Part shown: piece after piece, positions 24,263 through 36,420 of the stretch | Layout: every line of letters begins with the position of its first letter | Position numbering within the stretch: the first letter of the stretch is position 1 | NCBI RefSeq assembly: GCF_000005505.3 | Contig: NC_016131.3 | Coordinates: 56,839,355-56,903,354 of the forward strand | Length of the DNA: 64,000 nucleotides | From: Brachypodium distachyon | Lineage: Eukaryota > Streptophyta > Magnoliopsida > Poales > Poaceae | Reading direction: 5' to 3' | Program-made: the position numbers and the translations under genes | The notes under the pieces: generated by a model | The model's database searches: none | Told to the model about the DNA's origin: nothing | What the model saw: the letters and a program-made list of their open reading frames with translations, nothing else

Positions 24263-24579
24263 TGAGGAAGTATAATATTTCTTTTTTTTCATTTAATGTG
24301 GAATGACCAGCGTCTAGCATACAACTGTTGGAGATGCCCTGATATCGGAGGAAAGTTCGATCACCTGAACCCCCACGGTGCCGCTTGCCAGACCGTTCAG
24401 CAAGCTTGGCGTTGGATCCTCGTTTAGAGCATGTGCCGTTTCATTTTTATTGAGTAAAACTCTTATAAATCACATAACTGCCACTCTGGGCGGTTGTATG
24501 TGGTATCCCAAATCTCCGGCTCAGCTTGTCGTAACTCGTAACCGCATTTCAAATAGGGGAGCAAAGGTATAAACTCCTA

Positions 24580-24691
24580 CTCCCTTCGTTTCATAATTTT
24601 TGTCAAAATATTACATGTATCTAGATATTTTTAGGAATAGATACATTCATTTTTGAACAAATTTGAGACAAGAATTATGGAACGGAGGTAG
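24580..24691. mobile_element. Stowaway MITE
   Basis: CTCCCTTCGTTTCATAATTT on the left and AATTATGGAACGGAGGTAG on the right, flanked by TA (24578-24579, 24692-24693). Core has ATATTACATGTATCTAGATA and CAAATTTGAGACAAG. Confidence 0.9.
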
Positions 24692-24693
24692 TA

Positions 24694-26400
24694 TTCAATA
24701 AGAACTTGAAAATTTTAAATCATCCCCATTAGATGTGAACTAAACGGATCAAATGAAAAGCGAAACCTCTAATAAATTAAATGTTAGCTATTCCACCTTT
24801 TGTCCGATCCATTTATTAGAGATCAGATGGTTAGGTTTGAAGTTTTCACTAATATTTTAGACCCACAAGTTTGGTTGACCGGACAAACAAGACGCTCGGA
24901 TTTCAACATTTGGCCTTCAAATTTGGAGTTCATAGTAGTTTGTAAAAATTAGTTCCCCTCGGAAGAAAATCTTGAAAAGAGAATGATTGATCTAAGTCAA
25001 AATTTTCATGAGCAAGTACAAACTTGTGGTTGGCTATGAACCTGGAATGGAATGGTAGTTATATATATATATATATACGGAGTATAATATTTTTCCTAAT
25101 ATTTGTAGCATAGTGATGTTATGATTTTTTTTTTACCTTTTAACCCAGGGCGCGCACTGTGGCGGCCACCACGTGTTTTTGAACGGATGGAGTACTAGCA
25201 TTTTGCATGCCGTGAAAAGAGCTCGGCGGCAGCGTTCGTGGCTGCGCAGGCCGAGGAGCCAAGCCAGAGACAGCTCAAACGACCCACCCTGGTCCCTGGC
25301 TGGCCTTCTCGTCAGTCAAAAGGAGCTTCAGCTTCAACAGCAGCTGCTGCGGCACAGGCTGGCCGCACAAACAGCGCCAATCCCAACCACCGCTTGCCTA
25401 AAACAAGGAACGGAAAAGCCTTTTTCCCCTCCTCTCCTCGCCTGCACTCCACTCCACGACGCTCCCACCCAGCAGCACTAGCTGCAGCTCACTCGCTGAC
25501 ACCTCCCTGGCCCAACCATGCCACGCTGCCGCCATGCGCTTGCGCGCGCGGCGAAGCGGGAAAGAAGGAAGGAAATGGGGAACGAGTGGTGGCAAAAAAC
25601 AAACGAGGTGCCGTACGTACGTACCAAAAGCAACGACGACGGAGTGAATGGACATCCCATGTGCCACCGGGTCCCAACGCCCGCTGCAGCCGTGCCCGTG
25701 CTCCTGCTTCTTTCCAGCTCGGAGAACGCCGAGCTAGACTAGTACGGTCCCTTCCCCATGGCCACCATCGTACTAGTACTCCAGCTTCAAATGCCGCTTC
25801 AAGTGCCGTAAAAATTTGGATTAGAAGAGCTCTTCCACAAGTTTTCCCTCAAAATTTAAGTTTCGAAACATTCCTCCGTTGATTTGTCGGCCGCAAGAAA
25901 CATTTTGATAGCACACCGAACACGACCACAATGGCTATTCAGATCCATCACGGCCGAAGAAAAGAAACACTGGAATTAAAACTTGGACATGGACACACAA
26001 AACACACGCACAAAGACATGAACTCGCTCCTACTTTTACTTCTTCTAGACTTTAAAAAGCACCTAGAAGACTAAAACACAAACTACTGCAAATGACACAC
26101 GGAACAGAAACTTGATCACACCGCACGCACCAAAAATCACGAGTTGTGATCTTAGAACAAACGAAACAAAAAAACCGCCTGATGATCTGATTCTGATCCC
26201 TCTCGAAAAAACAGAGACCAGAACCCCAACAGACGCACAATCACGATCCCGGATCCCCCTTTCTCTCTCGATCAATCCGGCCACTATCTCCCTGTACATT
26301 TTGTGGCCGCATTCTTCGCAAATCAGATCCCAAAACACCTCTCCTTCGATTCGTCTCAGGCAGTGAAGCTCAACCATCCATGCTCAAATCTTCCGGTACG
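24694..26400. other. intergenic and 3' flank of the DUF1005 gene
   Basis: A (TA)n run lies near 25058-25075. From 25200 to 25870 the sequence is more GC-rich and has open frames (25238-25882 and 25173-25481) rich in Ala, Arg and Pro without a domain; they may be chance frames or exon remnants. From 25870 to the gene it is AT-rich, as expected for a 3' UTR and flank. Confidence 0.4.
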
Positions 26401-27872
26401 TTACCGGAGCGAGTCGGAGCGGGTGCTGGAGAGCTCGCGGCGGAGGCGGTGCGAGAAGAGCCTGCACGCGTCCATGCTCAGATCCACCGCCGCCGCCAGC
26501 GCCACGAACGCGGCCGCGTCCTCGGCGCACCCGACGTGCGCCACCCCGACCTCCACCGTGGGCCGGCTGCACCGCCCTTCCCCCTGCACCGCCGCCGACA
26601 TCACGAACCCGCCGCGGCCGTGGCAGCAGCTCCCGAGCGCCGCCGCCGCGTACCCCGTCAGGTCCCCGCTCCCCCTCGGGCTGCACGCCGGCGACCCGCT
26701 CCGCCCGAACGGCTGCGCCGCCGTGAGGTCGATCGCGAACCTGCCCCCGCGGGACGACGGGATGGCGGACTCCGCCACGGAGACGCCGGTGCCCATGCCC
26801 GTCGGGTGGTCCGGGAGGAGGAGCTCGAAGCGGTACCCCAGGCTGTCGCCGCCGGCCGCGCTCGCGCCGCGCTCCCGCCAGCATTCCAGACGGCCCCATG
26901 GCTTCCATGTCCCGTCGCCCGGCCGGAGCACCAGCCATGCGCCGGGGTTTGAGCGGCTGACCCTGTCGGAGCCTGGGATTGCCACGAATGGCGTCACCAT
27001 GGATGCCAGCGCCACCGGGGAGCCTGAGAGGTCGTGGACTGTCACCGACCACCCTTTCCTCTCCTTCCCCAAGCGCTCTCTGTCCGACCCGAACGAGGTT
27101 AGCCAGTTCCTCGTCCCAGGATCCGAGTGCATTGACCTGGAATTTCACGAATCCAGTCAGAACAATGCGACATCGAAGCTACAATTGGAATTGAGACGAG
27201 GAAAAGGAATATTTACCGGGAACGGAGGTCGGAGTTGGTGCGGCAGGAGAACTTGCAGGTGAACATGGGCTGCTTCATGGCGCCCTGCACCTGGAGCACC
27301 TGCGGGCTGCACTCGGGCTCGCCGTCGAACTCGAACACGAACCGCGGGTCGGGCTCCGCGCGGACCGTCAGGTTCAGCTGCGCCTGCGCCACCCCAGATT
27401 TCCGCCCGGAGGCGCCGCGCTTGGGGATGCAGAGCCAGCCGCTGTGGAAGACGACGGGCTTCCCCGCCGCGGACTTGAGGTCGAGCGGGATGACGACCTT
27501 CCCGAGCAGCCGGCCGGAGTTGACGCCGCAGGTGACGCCGCGCCGGCCCGCGTACACGGCCACTTTCAGCCTGGCGGAGCGGGTGCCGAAGAGGGAGGGC
27601 TTCGCCGTGGCGCGGTCCAGGTCGGCCTTGGAGAGGTGGAAGGCGGCGGCGAGCGCGCCCGTCGTGGCGGGACCCTGGCCCTGGGAGGCGTCGTCGGAAG
27701 GGAGGAGCGGCGCGGCGGCCGTCTGGAGAGGGAGCTTGTTGAGGCGGATCCGGCAGTAGCAGGGCGAGGTGGTCGGGTGCACGCCGGCTCCCGCCCCCGC
27801 AGGCCGCGGCGCCACCGGCATTTTGAGCGCCAGGTTGCCGACCAGCACCCGCACGTACGGGCACGGGTCCAT
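26401..27872 (-). CDS. DUF1005 family protein, two exons
   Basis: CDS joins 27872-27217 and 27136-26401 (minus), 463 residues, with a GTAAAT donor and a TTCCAG acceptor around an 80 bp intron. I start at 27872 because the protein then begins MDPCPYVRVLVGNLAL, the usual DUF1005 opening; a start at 27893 would add seven residues. The family is plant-specific, about 450 residues, of unknown molecular role. Conserved blocks seen: SPCYCRIRLNKLPLQ, KVVIPLDLK, FHSGWLCIPKRG, MFTCKFSC, KGWSVTVHDLSGSPVALASM, NPGAWLVLRP, GFVMSAAVQGEGRCSRPTVE and a C-terminal DACRLFSHRLRREL. All are in frame with no break. GC is very high in both exons. Overlapping open frames on the plus strand and in other minus frames are shadows of this GC bias. 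Confidence 0.93.
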
Positions 27873-30234
27873 GGATCTCTCTCTCAGACACACACAGCCT
27901 CAAGGTTTATGAATGAAAATCACCGGTCCTCTCCGTTGTGGTGCAACAATGGCGATGGCGGAGGAGGAAGAAGGGGGAAGGAAGCTTTTGGGTGGAGGCG
28001 GATGGGCAAGGTGTGGTGACGAGGGATCATAGCGGTATAAAGGCCGCCTTTGGGCGTCGCCAGCCTGGATCCCTCCTGTGAACCTCCTATAGTCAGTCCT
28101 TTCCCAGCCCATGCACAGACAGGTGGGTCCTCGTATAACCGGTCCACAGGTCACTGACAGAGGTATCAGGTAGCGCGGGTGTCTCTGTTGGACAATGCGT
28201 GCGGGGGCGAGAGGAGCAGCTGCGGCCGCACCGGATCCCGGGCAGCTGGCGGGGCCCACTTCACCGGCTTCCCTCCCTCGCGGTTACTGAAGAAATCCTT
28301 CCCTTCGCTGGTTTCACTTTCACTTCGGCGGTGCGGTGAAAAAAGAGGGAGGGAAAGCGGGCCGGGGAAGGGCCCGCGGCGTCGGTGAGCCCTGGTCATG
28401 ATGGCTCAGTGGGGTCTTGGGTGTTTGGCCGGTCCCACTGCCAGTGGCAGCAGGCACGTTCGACTACACTATCTTCTGCAACGGTTCTCGTGGGGTTTGT
28501 TTGTTTGCCCGGACCATTGGACAAATGTAACGGAAACAATGCAGCGTGTTCTACGCAAAAGAGAGTAGTAGAGTAGCAACAGATGAAGATGAGCCGAGCT
28601 CCCGGGACTAACGGCAGTGAAAAAATAACTGTCAGGAGCTGGCTTCAGTAGATACAGATTCTACTGCAGGATACTTGGAGTAAAACACAACTTTACAGTG
28701 CTTCTGCAAGTCTAATCCCTCCTGACGTACTAGCATACATGCATGATTGGGCTACGAGAAGTACGTATGTTACATTTTTGTTTGGACCGTAGAGTACACA
28801 CGAATGTTATTGGTAGAACGAATGAGTATAAACAAACGGCGTGGGAGTGGATGGAGTGCAGATTCATTCGTTCTGCACTGTTCATTCTGTATTTGAATCG
28901 CGTGCTACAGTGAACAGTCGCCGTGACAAAATGCTGCCGCACATGCTGCTACGGATAAAGAAAAAGGGCAGTTTAGATAAAACTCCACGCGATAGGGAAT
29001 CTCGAGCCTGAAAAACGGACAAGACCGGATGGATTGCCGATTTCGGCCTTACCTGTAAAAAATATTGCCGGAGAGATAACAATGATATTTTTTACACGCA
29101 CGGGCGCAATAATGGGGGGTGATCGGATTGATTCCTCGCCGTGCTCGCAGCACGGCACAAGGTTTGAATACCCTTTTTTCACTGAGATCGTACTACTGAC
29201 ATTTTCAGCACTAGAAAATTCTAGGAAAACATAAAAGAATGTGAGAAAATGCGAGCGGCCAGGGCTGGGGCGTTTGTTGGAGTCCAGCTGTGAACAGGCT
29301 GTCGCGAGTCACGACGGGCAGGGCAAATGGTTTTGGCGTCCTAATCTGGGGGTGTTGTTATCCATTTTTTAAAACTGGAAAGTCAGGTTCACAAATTTTT
29401 TGTGTATTTAATTGAAACGAGTGGGCCCATCCCTTAGTTGGCTGGATGAGGGTTTTGGCTGGCCCGCCGTGCGTGGCGCCAGCTGTGAGCTCGAGCTATC
29501 TGCTGCAATGCATGGGCCAACTGCTGCACGTACGACACGCTGTACAAATTAGCCCAACTTGAGTCTCTCTCTCTCTTTTTTTTTAAACCAACTTGAGTCT
29601 CTCTCTGATCAGAAAATTCAGAAGAAGCAGTCCTAACGTGCTCGGAATTAATTCAAAGCTGGGGGGTGATGTAATCAGATGCAAAGGAAGGAAAACACTG
29701 GTGATCGTCGTCGATCTTCGATCTGAGAATTAAGAGGAAGAAGACGAGGACGAAGTCGTGCGAATCATAATAAAAGTGAGTAACTCAGGACTGTGCAGTG
29801 CAGGGAGAGATGCAAAATTGTGACTCTTAGGATACCTTTTGACCATTTTTACTTCAACCAAATTGAAATGATTTTTTAAAAATTAGTTCATTTGTTTGAA
29901 CTAAAAAGTGTCAAAGGGTACCCTGAGGATCACATGTTGCAACCCTATGCAGGCTAGGAAACAAAGCCACCTAAATCTTGACATTTACGATGATTACACT
30001 GTGTCTCGCTTGACTGGCCTCCCCTATCTGCACATCTGCACATGGAAGTGGGACAATGCAGCAAAGAACAGAGATTAACAAGATAACAAGCGGCGCCCAG
30101 AACGTACGTACAATCTGCTGCTGCCCTGTACTGTACAAAATAAAACAATGGCTCGTACTAGTACACGTGAGGGCGTATAACTACACAACAGTGACACAGA
30201 GCTGGGCCATGGATTTGCCTCTCTCGCCTGCCAT
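27873..30234. other. upstream region of the DUF1005 gene and intergenic
   Basis: Immediately upstream of the start is a purine/pyrimidine-biased leader (CTCTCTCTCAGACACACACA on the plus strand). A TATAAAGG word on the plus strand at about 28036 is in the wrong orientation to be a clear TATA box. Further right, 28400-30234 is ordinary intergenic DNA without a recognisable gene; the frames listed by simple translation show no domain. Confidence 0.4.
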
Positions 30235-31555
30235 TTGGATTCGAATTCAGTTCAGCTTGAATTCATTTGCATGGGCATTTTCTAAACAGCTGTAGCAACT
30301 TAATTTGATGAATGTTTCTTGGCCTTTAACTGGGGCTGCAGCTAGCTAGCTGGATTTTGGCTTGGCTAACCTCTCTCTGCTCTGTCCTACACTGTCCCAG
30401 TTGGTACTACTACGTCTCGATTAGGGTTTCTTTAGTGCCTTCTTCTTTTTGTTTAATTAGTGGCTGACAGCGGTTGGTCATATATGTCTTCTTTATCAAG
30501 AGCTGTGTGCGCGCTCCAGCCTAGCTTAAATTGCCTTTGAAGCTTGGCTTACCCTTAGACCAGCGCATGCATGTATATAGTTCTCCTCTTCGAAAAAGTA
30601 TATTCTTGGTGTGGTACGACTTTCGTAATTGAAAAGTGCATCGTTAGCTGTTTGCTGCCTAGTATACCATAGCACTGTATTCTCTATTGCTACCTCGTTG
30701 ACATTGGACCATAAGTTTACTGAATCAAAACATTGTTCTGAATGTGGCTTTTGTTTTCAGTTCGATCGGGACAAAAATGCTCATTTTCCCCATAAATGAA
30801 CTTGCCTCCGAAAGAAAAAGAAAACATAGGTAAACCTTTTAATATCTCTTGACATTTACAATTTTGTTTTCTCGATCGAGTCTGTTGTTTTTACCGCTCT
30901 TGGATACAGAAGCTAGCTTCTTTCAAAAAAAATAATTAATTCTTTCAAAAAAAAAGATACAGAAGCTAGCATTGGAGGGCTACTGTGCAAAGGACAAGAC
31001 GGATATGTATATAAATACGGCTACCAGATTTCCAGAGTTTAATGATTAATAAGCATCCAATACATGTACTCCTATAGGGTATCATGATTCGTAATACTAC
31101 CACACAACATAGGATTCGATCCACCTGCATTTTGTACTTTTTAATTACAAGTACACACCACTAAACAATTATGCAATATATATAATTAACCTCGCCGATC
31201 GAAGGAGTTTGCAGTATTTTTTAACCCCCAACTTGCCGGAGCCGGCCTATTATAAACTCTCTAAACCACAGTTAGTCAGAACTTATATATACATAACCTG
31301 CTGCATCCAGGTGATCAGCAGTTTGACCGGCCAGGTGTGATCTACGCTGCCGGCCATGACAGGAGAACCGTTAAAAGCCTGCCTGCCACCAGCATTTCTT
31401 GTATGATTTCTTTTCTTGTGATGCGAGGAGATTATGTATGTTTGATCAGATAGATATCGTGATGACCAGAAGATGGTTAATTTCAGCACCTGGTTCGATT
31501 AAGCAGCTCTAAGCTGACTTAGCATTCGAGAGTGAGATTACACTTTTATATCAAC
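30235..31555. repeat. non-coding tandem duplication, copy 1
   Basis: Shares in order with 31655-33115: CTGTCCCAGTTGG, TGACAGCGGTTGGT, CTCCAGCCTAGCTTAAATT, CTTTGAAGCTTGGCTTA, ATATAGTTCTCCTCTTCGAA, AAAAGTGCATCGT, AACCTGCTGCATCCAGG, GCACCTGGTTCGATT and a CGAGAGTGAG block. No long frame is found in either copy. Confidence 0.8.
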
Positions 31556-31654
31556 TCAAAAGTATGAATAATCTTTCGGCTATGCAACATGTTTTTCCTT
31601 TCTTACCGAACAACCTTTTCTCTTAGATGAAAATGTCAAGATGTTTGGTTTCAG

Positions 31655-33115
31655 TTAGAATTCAATTGAACTTTGTGAATTTGAATTCAATCGCCCTATC
31701 TAAACAGCAGCTTTGAATGTTTCTTCACTTGCTGCTGCTGCAAGGGCCTGAGGCTAATCTCTTTCTGTGTCTCCCTATCTGTTCTGTCCTGGAGTGTCCC
31801 AGTTGGCAGTACATCCTAATTAGCGTTTATTTAACTAGTGCTGCACGTCTTAATTTTGTTTGATTGGGTCCTGACAGCGGTTGGTTACGGTTTCTTTATC
31901 ACGATCCGTGCACTCCAGCCTAGCTTAAATTACCTTTGAAGCTTGGCTTAGACCAGCGCAGGCATACAATATAGTTCTCCTCTTCGAAAAGTGCATTCTT
32001 GGTGGTACCACTTTCATAATTCAAAAGTGCATCGTCAGTTGTTTGCTAGCATATATAGCACCTTAATTACATCCTTTGTTTGATTATTTACATGTCCAAG
32101 CATTTGTGGTGTATATCTTTTGACATACTGAAGCAACTTTTATTGAACCTATTGTTCCGGGATCTAGCGCTCGAGCGAGAGCAATTACATTTTACGGACA
32201 CAACGAAGCATAGCAAGACAACTCTACAACGACAAGATTGATGTATATACACATATAGTACTTATTCTGATCCTAAATTTTTGTCGCTGTTTTAGTTAAC
32301 GATGACAATTTAAGATTGGGGAGAGAGTATCTAATGATTCATATACTACTGGAGTACAACATAGGATTCCACCTGCACGTTTTAACTGGAAGTACACGAC
32401 GAAACAAGCAATATAGCCTCGCCGAACGAGCTTGCAGTTTTTTTAATCACTACAGCTAGCTAGCTTGCAGGCGCAGAGCAAGAGTACAAATGGAACCTGT
32501 TAAACTCACTGAACCACAGTTAGCCAGAGTTTATATAACCTGCTGCATCCAGGGGAGTAGTTTGACTGGCCAGGTGTGGTCGTTGCTGCGACAGGAGAAG
32601 CATTAAAAAATCCAGCTAGCCACGTGACCTTTTTTTTAAGACATGGATTACAATGCAGAGACACCTGTACTGTACACCATCATAAGAACGTACTTACACA
32701 ACATTTACAGAAAACCAGAGACGTGGAAGCTGCCTTGAGATTTGATGAAATCACCATCAACACTTTGTGATTGACAGGCACGTCACTTCTCACTGAAACG
32801 ACAATTCAGTTCCACAAGCCATATGACGGCTAATCTGCCGGCCCATTTGATCTCCCTGGTGGGCTGGGTTACCCTATGCTTTATTTATTCTGGTGGGCTG
32901 GGTTACCCTATGTTTTATTTATTCTGGTGGGCTGGGTTACCCTATGTTTTATTTATTTATTTGTCTCAGCACATCGTCAATGTTTGATGAGATCGTGCTG
33001 ACACAAGGAGGAGATGGACTGAGCACCTGGTTCGATTTTAGCGGCTAGCTATAAGCATTTTCGAATTAGCACTCGAGAGTGAGGTTATTACATGCACTCT
33101 CTAACGCAGTAACAC
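31655..33115. repeat. non-coding tandem duplication, copy 2
   Basis: Partner of 30235-31555, more diverged in places. It alone contains a segment starting with a T-run (about 32630-32840) that could be a small minus-strand retroposon, and the 34 bp triplicate at 32856-32957. Confidence 0.8.
32856..32957. repeat. 34 bp unit in three tandem copies
   Basis: Units begin CTGGTGGGCTGGGTTACCCT at 32856, 32890 and 32924. They differ by one base (ATGC versus ATGT). Too short and regular to be a gene. Confidence 0.95.
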
Positions 33116-33407
33116 CAAGTCCCTTTATTGTACGCCAAGGGAAGGGTTACTGGGCCGGGTTTGGAACATCACAGGGTTTGCCTATACACATTGTCAGTCC
33201 CTCCATCAATACGTGAAATGAGGTCGTGACAGAACAAATGAAAATTTAAGTTGGGGATCTTATCATCTGACCTTCACGAAGGTATACTTACTCTCCGGTT
33301 TTCTGGAAGAGAACTCCGGCACTTTATCTCATCCATCTCTTGGGGGAAGATTTTAGGCCTTCATAAGTGTATTTTGTATGAGAGCATGGATTGCCTATGC
33401 GAATATT

Positions 33408-33485
33408 AAATGTTTGATGGAACCAGGAGAATATGTTTGGAGTACTAAATGTTTGATGGAACCAGGAGAATATGTTTGGAGTACT
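33408..33485. repeat. 39 bp unit in two tandem copies
   Basis: AAATGTTTGATGGAACCAGG begins copies at 33408 and 33447, each ending TTTGGAGTACT, with no mismatch between the copies. Confidence 0.95.
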
Positions 33486-34912
33486 AAATATAGTACTTGT
33501 GGAAATTTTATGGCTCGGATCAACAGCGCGTCCGCTAGCTATGTTGATCTGTGGCCAAGACAACCCTGAGTTTGTAGGGGAGCAGTAACCAGAGCAGGTA
33601 GTGAAGTTGTAAAAAAAATTATAGATCTAGGAATTTTAGGTATAATTGGAAGTTGATTTTATTAGTCCTTCATATTTGATGAATTCGGTTGGTACTTTCC
33701 TCCACTCTAGCTGGGAGGTCCTAAGTTTTCGTTAAAATTTTTATAGAGTTTGGATAGAAGTTCCTAAAATCAAGTAAAATTATGTTCAAAATTTGTTAAG
33801 TTTGTTCGAAAACCTCTTACAAAATAGTTGGTGGTATTTGGCTTTTGGTTGAAAGTTCTCTAGTTGAAAAATCTTAAATCTTTAGCTGAAAGTTTTTCCT
33901 TGCTTGCCAGTGCCGGTTGAGACAGAGATGGTGGAAGTGAATCAAAATTCTTAAAGCGGGAAACAACAGTTGGCTGTTGTCTCTTCGCAAAAAATAAAAT
34001 AAAATAGTTGGCTGTTGTCAAAATTGACGGTGCCTTACACGTACGTATCCGTGCAATGCCTTAGTTAGCACTGGCCTTCACCTTGATAGGCTTCGTGCTT
34101 TTCCCCTTAATTAACTCATGAAGTTCCATTGCCTCGTTCCATGGGAGGCATTCTTCATGTTGCTAATACTATAGTCGAGCCAACACATACATGTACGAAT
34201 TAGTGGTCGAAAGAAGACATTTTATCTAGTACCTATGAAGTGACTAAGTATATGAAATAACAGACATATACACTACACCCAAAGAGGTCTCCGTACGGTT
34301 CCAAGAATGTTTAATTTTCTTTAGTCTTCTAGAAGCACCAATGACCAAGAATGTTTAATTTATTCTTTAGTCTTCTAGAAGCACCAATGACAAGTAAGTT
34401 CACACCATCTACGAGCGTATTACAGATAGATCGATGGAATGGCTCCTAATGATTTGGATGTAATCAATGTGAATAAATCGCCAGTGAATTTAGATTACCA
34501 TTATGACCTGTACAGGAAGTTGGATAAGCATTGTGTTATTCATTCGTTCCAAAGTATTCGACCAACGTTTATCGACTTGCATAATGTGGTAGTTGATTAC
34601 TACATATCTTATTGCCCATTAAAGACTTCAAGGATATGAGCCTAGTCAAAGAGCAACGGAGGTAATCTTTAATCACCATTCAATTTGGGTGTATAGATAA
34701 GGATGAACCAAAACTTCCATTTATATCCCCCACCCCTTAAAAAAGTATTATTTGAACACAACTTACACATACGTTGTTTCGTAATTGTCTCTGACAAATG
34801 GACCTAGAATTCCTATACAAAGAAGGGCCCATCCGTCAGTGATTTGTTGTAATTACTAATTATGTTTCGGTATAGACTCTTATCATGTTGTTTGCATTTA
34901 ATACCCGTTTTT

Positions 34913-34920
34913 CTATATAA
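34913..34920 (+). promoter_or_regulatory. TATA box of MADS gene A
   Basis: CTATATAA lies about 120 bp before the start codon and is followed by GAGAGTCCCC. The same arrangement, with conserved flanks, precedes MADS gene B. Confidence 0.7.
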
Positions 34921-35039
34921 GAGAGTCCCCCTCCTGTTTCTTGCCAAACACATCCATATCTCATATGGTTAGCCAGTGGTAGGTGGTAAATCTGTAGTTT
35001 CCATAGACCTTTGTAGCAAACTAGTTGTTTGTGTGAGTC

Positions 35040-36119
35040 ATGCTAAGGGGGCGTGTACCTAGGAGGGAAAGACGGTTGGGTGTGCAGTATATAGGGGATA
35101 ATAGAGCGCGCGATATCACTTTCTACAAGCGGCGTAGCGGTCTATTCAAGAGCGCTACTGACTTGCACTCCCTCACAAACGCGAGGGTTGCTGTCATCCT
35201 GGAGACAGACAACGGAAGAATGCACTCATTTGGAACTCCGTTTGCTGATCCAATTGTTGATGCTTTCTTGTCACGAGATCCACCAATAGAGCCGTTGACC
35301 GACCAGGCAACGACTGACAGGATCACACTGCTGCAGAGTGAGGTGGCTCGTTTGGACATGGAGAACACGATGGAGGTCAGTAAAGCAAAACTCACCACCA
35401 AGCGTGTCAAGGAGATCCAAGATGAGAACCCGGGCATGGGTGTAAACCTTCTCTTGGCCAGGAAAGAAGATCTCAATCTCGAAGATCTGACCAAGTTGTT
35501 CAATGAACTCTCATGCGTCGAGCAAAACATTGCTCGTCGTGTGCCCCCACTGCATCGTGTTCATGAACAGAATGGGCCAAGCATGTCAACATACCATCCA
35601 CAAGTTCCATCATGGGGTCTCATGGCGACCCTTCCTTCGTCACTGCATTCATCCTCATCTGATCTATTGATGGATCATGTGTTGGCACCAAATTTTCCTG
35701 TGCAGGTACCAGAAACATTGCAGCCCGTGCCACCTGCTATGTCGCCACCGATTCTTAATCAGGTACAAGAGCTACCTTCACCATTACAATCTCATCTTCA
35801 GATCCAAGCAAGTCCTGACAACGTAGTGGAGCCACCTCAGAACAACATAAATCCTGACTCCACCTTCGAACCCATTGAGGAGGCTTCACCATTGTTGGAC
35901 TACACTGGTGGTGATAACTTTGGTATTGATGACCCGTTTGGCTATGAACACTGGTCTTATGCTCTTTCCGATCTGCCGTACTACACTAGTTTTCTAGAGA
36001 CATTTGGTACTGATGTAGGCCAAGCTGAGATGGGGAATGGTGGATGGGTCAATGCGCCGCCAGAATCTTCTTCTGATAGGGGAGATGCTAGTAATTCTTC
36101 TGATAGGAAAACTTCGTGA
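35040..36119 (+). CDS. type I MADS-box transcription factor (M-alpha-like), copy A
   Basis: Single-exon frame of 359 residues, typical of intronless type I MADS genes. The MADS domain spans about residues 10-70: RRERRLGVQYIGDNRARDIT then TFYKRRSGLFKSATDL, ARVAVILE and HSFGTP; the SFG and IVDAFLS end resembles the M-alpha (AGL62-like) group rather than MIKC. There is no K-box; residues 90-140 are charged and helix-prone. The C-terminal half is rich in Pro, Gln and Ser and ends with an acidic segment and the block VGQAEMGNGGWVN, which gene B shares. Grass M-alpha genes usually act in endosperm or gametophyte development; that role is family knowledge, not shown here. Departures from the consensus (KSATDL in place of KKASEL) suggest a diverged DNA-binding surface. 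Confidence 0.88.
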   Translation: MLRGRVPRRERRLGVQYIGDNRARDITFYKRRSGLFKSATDLHSLTNARVAVILETDNGRMHSFGTPFADPIVDAFLSRDPPIEPLTDQATTDRITLLQSEVARLDMENTMEVSKAKLTTKRVKEIQDENPGMGVNLLLARKEDLNLEDLTKLFNELSCVEQNIARRVPPLHRVHEQNGPSMSTYHPQVPSWGLMATLPSSLHSSSSDLLMDHVLAPNFPVQVPETLQPVPPAMSPPILNQVQELPSPLQSHLQIQASPDNVVEPPQNNINPDSTFEPIEEASPLLDYTGGDNFGIDDPFGYEHWSYALSDLPYYTSFLETFGTDVGQAEMGNGGWVNAPPESSSDRGDASNSSDRKTS

Positions 36120-36420
36120 TCTGCCATTTTGAAGCTATGTCGACAGCAATATCAAGTTATCCATTACTAGTGTTTTGTCATTTCGGCTAGGATGTTATAG
36201 GCTTGTTTTTTATCCTGATGTTTTGTGCTCGTTTGAGCTAGCTAGGATGTTGCAATTAATTTCTGTAATAATTCCCTTCAGGGGTGAACCTGGTTCTTCC
36301 GTTAGAATTGAATACTCAGTTCCTTCATTTTGTTGAAAAGAAAAGGCGTTTTGTATCTCGTGGATGTGAAAACAAAAACATGTGTTCGCAAAAATGTCCT
36401 ATGAACCTAGCTATTGTTAA

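Larger units (their letters stand above)
33680..36420 (+). repeat. duplicated MADS block, unit A
   Basis: Upstream (CTCCACTCTAGCTGGGAGGTCCTAAG near 33701), promoter, MADS coding region and 3' flank all match unit B in the same order and orientation. A short diverged coding-like stretch at 34439-34639 (GACCTGTACAGGAAGTTGGA) has a partner at about 39528-39749, so it was part of the duplicated block. Confidence 0.8.

Noticed and set aside
25238..25882. 214-codon plus-strand frame
   Set aside because: No domain, composition-driven residues, no splice or promoter support, and it overlaps other frames of equal quality.
26384..28019. Long plus-strand and alternative minus-strand frames over the DUF1005 gene
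   Set aside because: They are Arg/Ala/Pro/Gly-rich shadows of a very GC-rich gene; only the spliced minus frame shows family blocks and intact splice sites.
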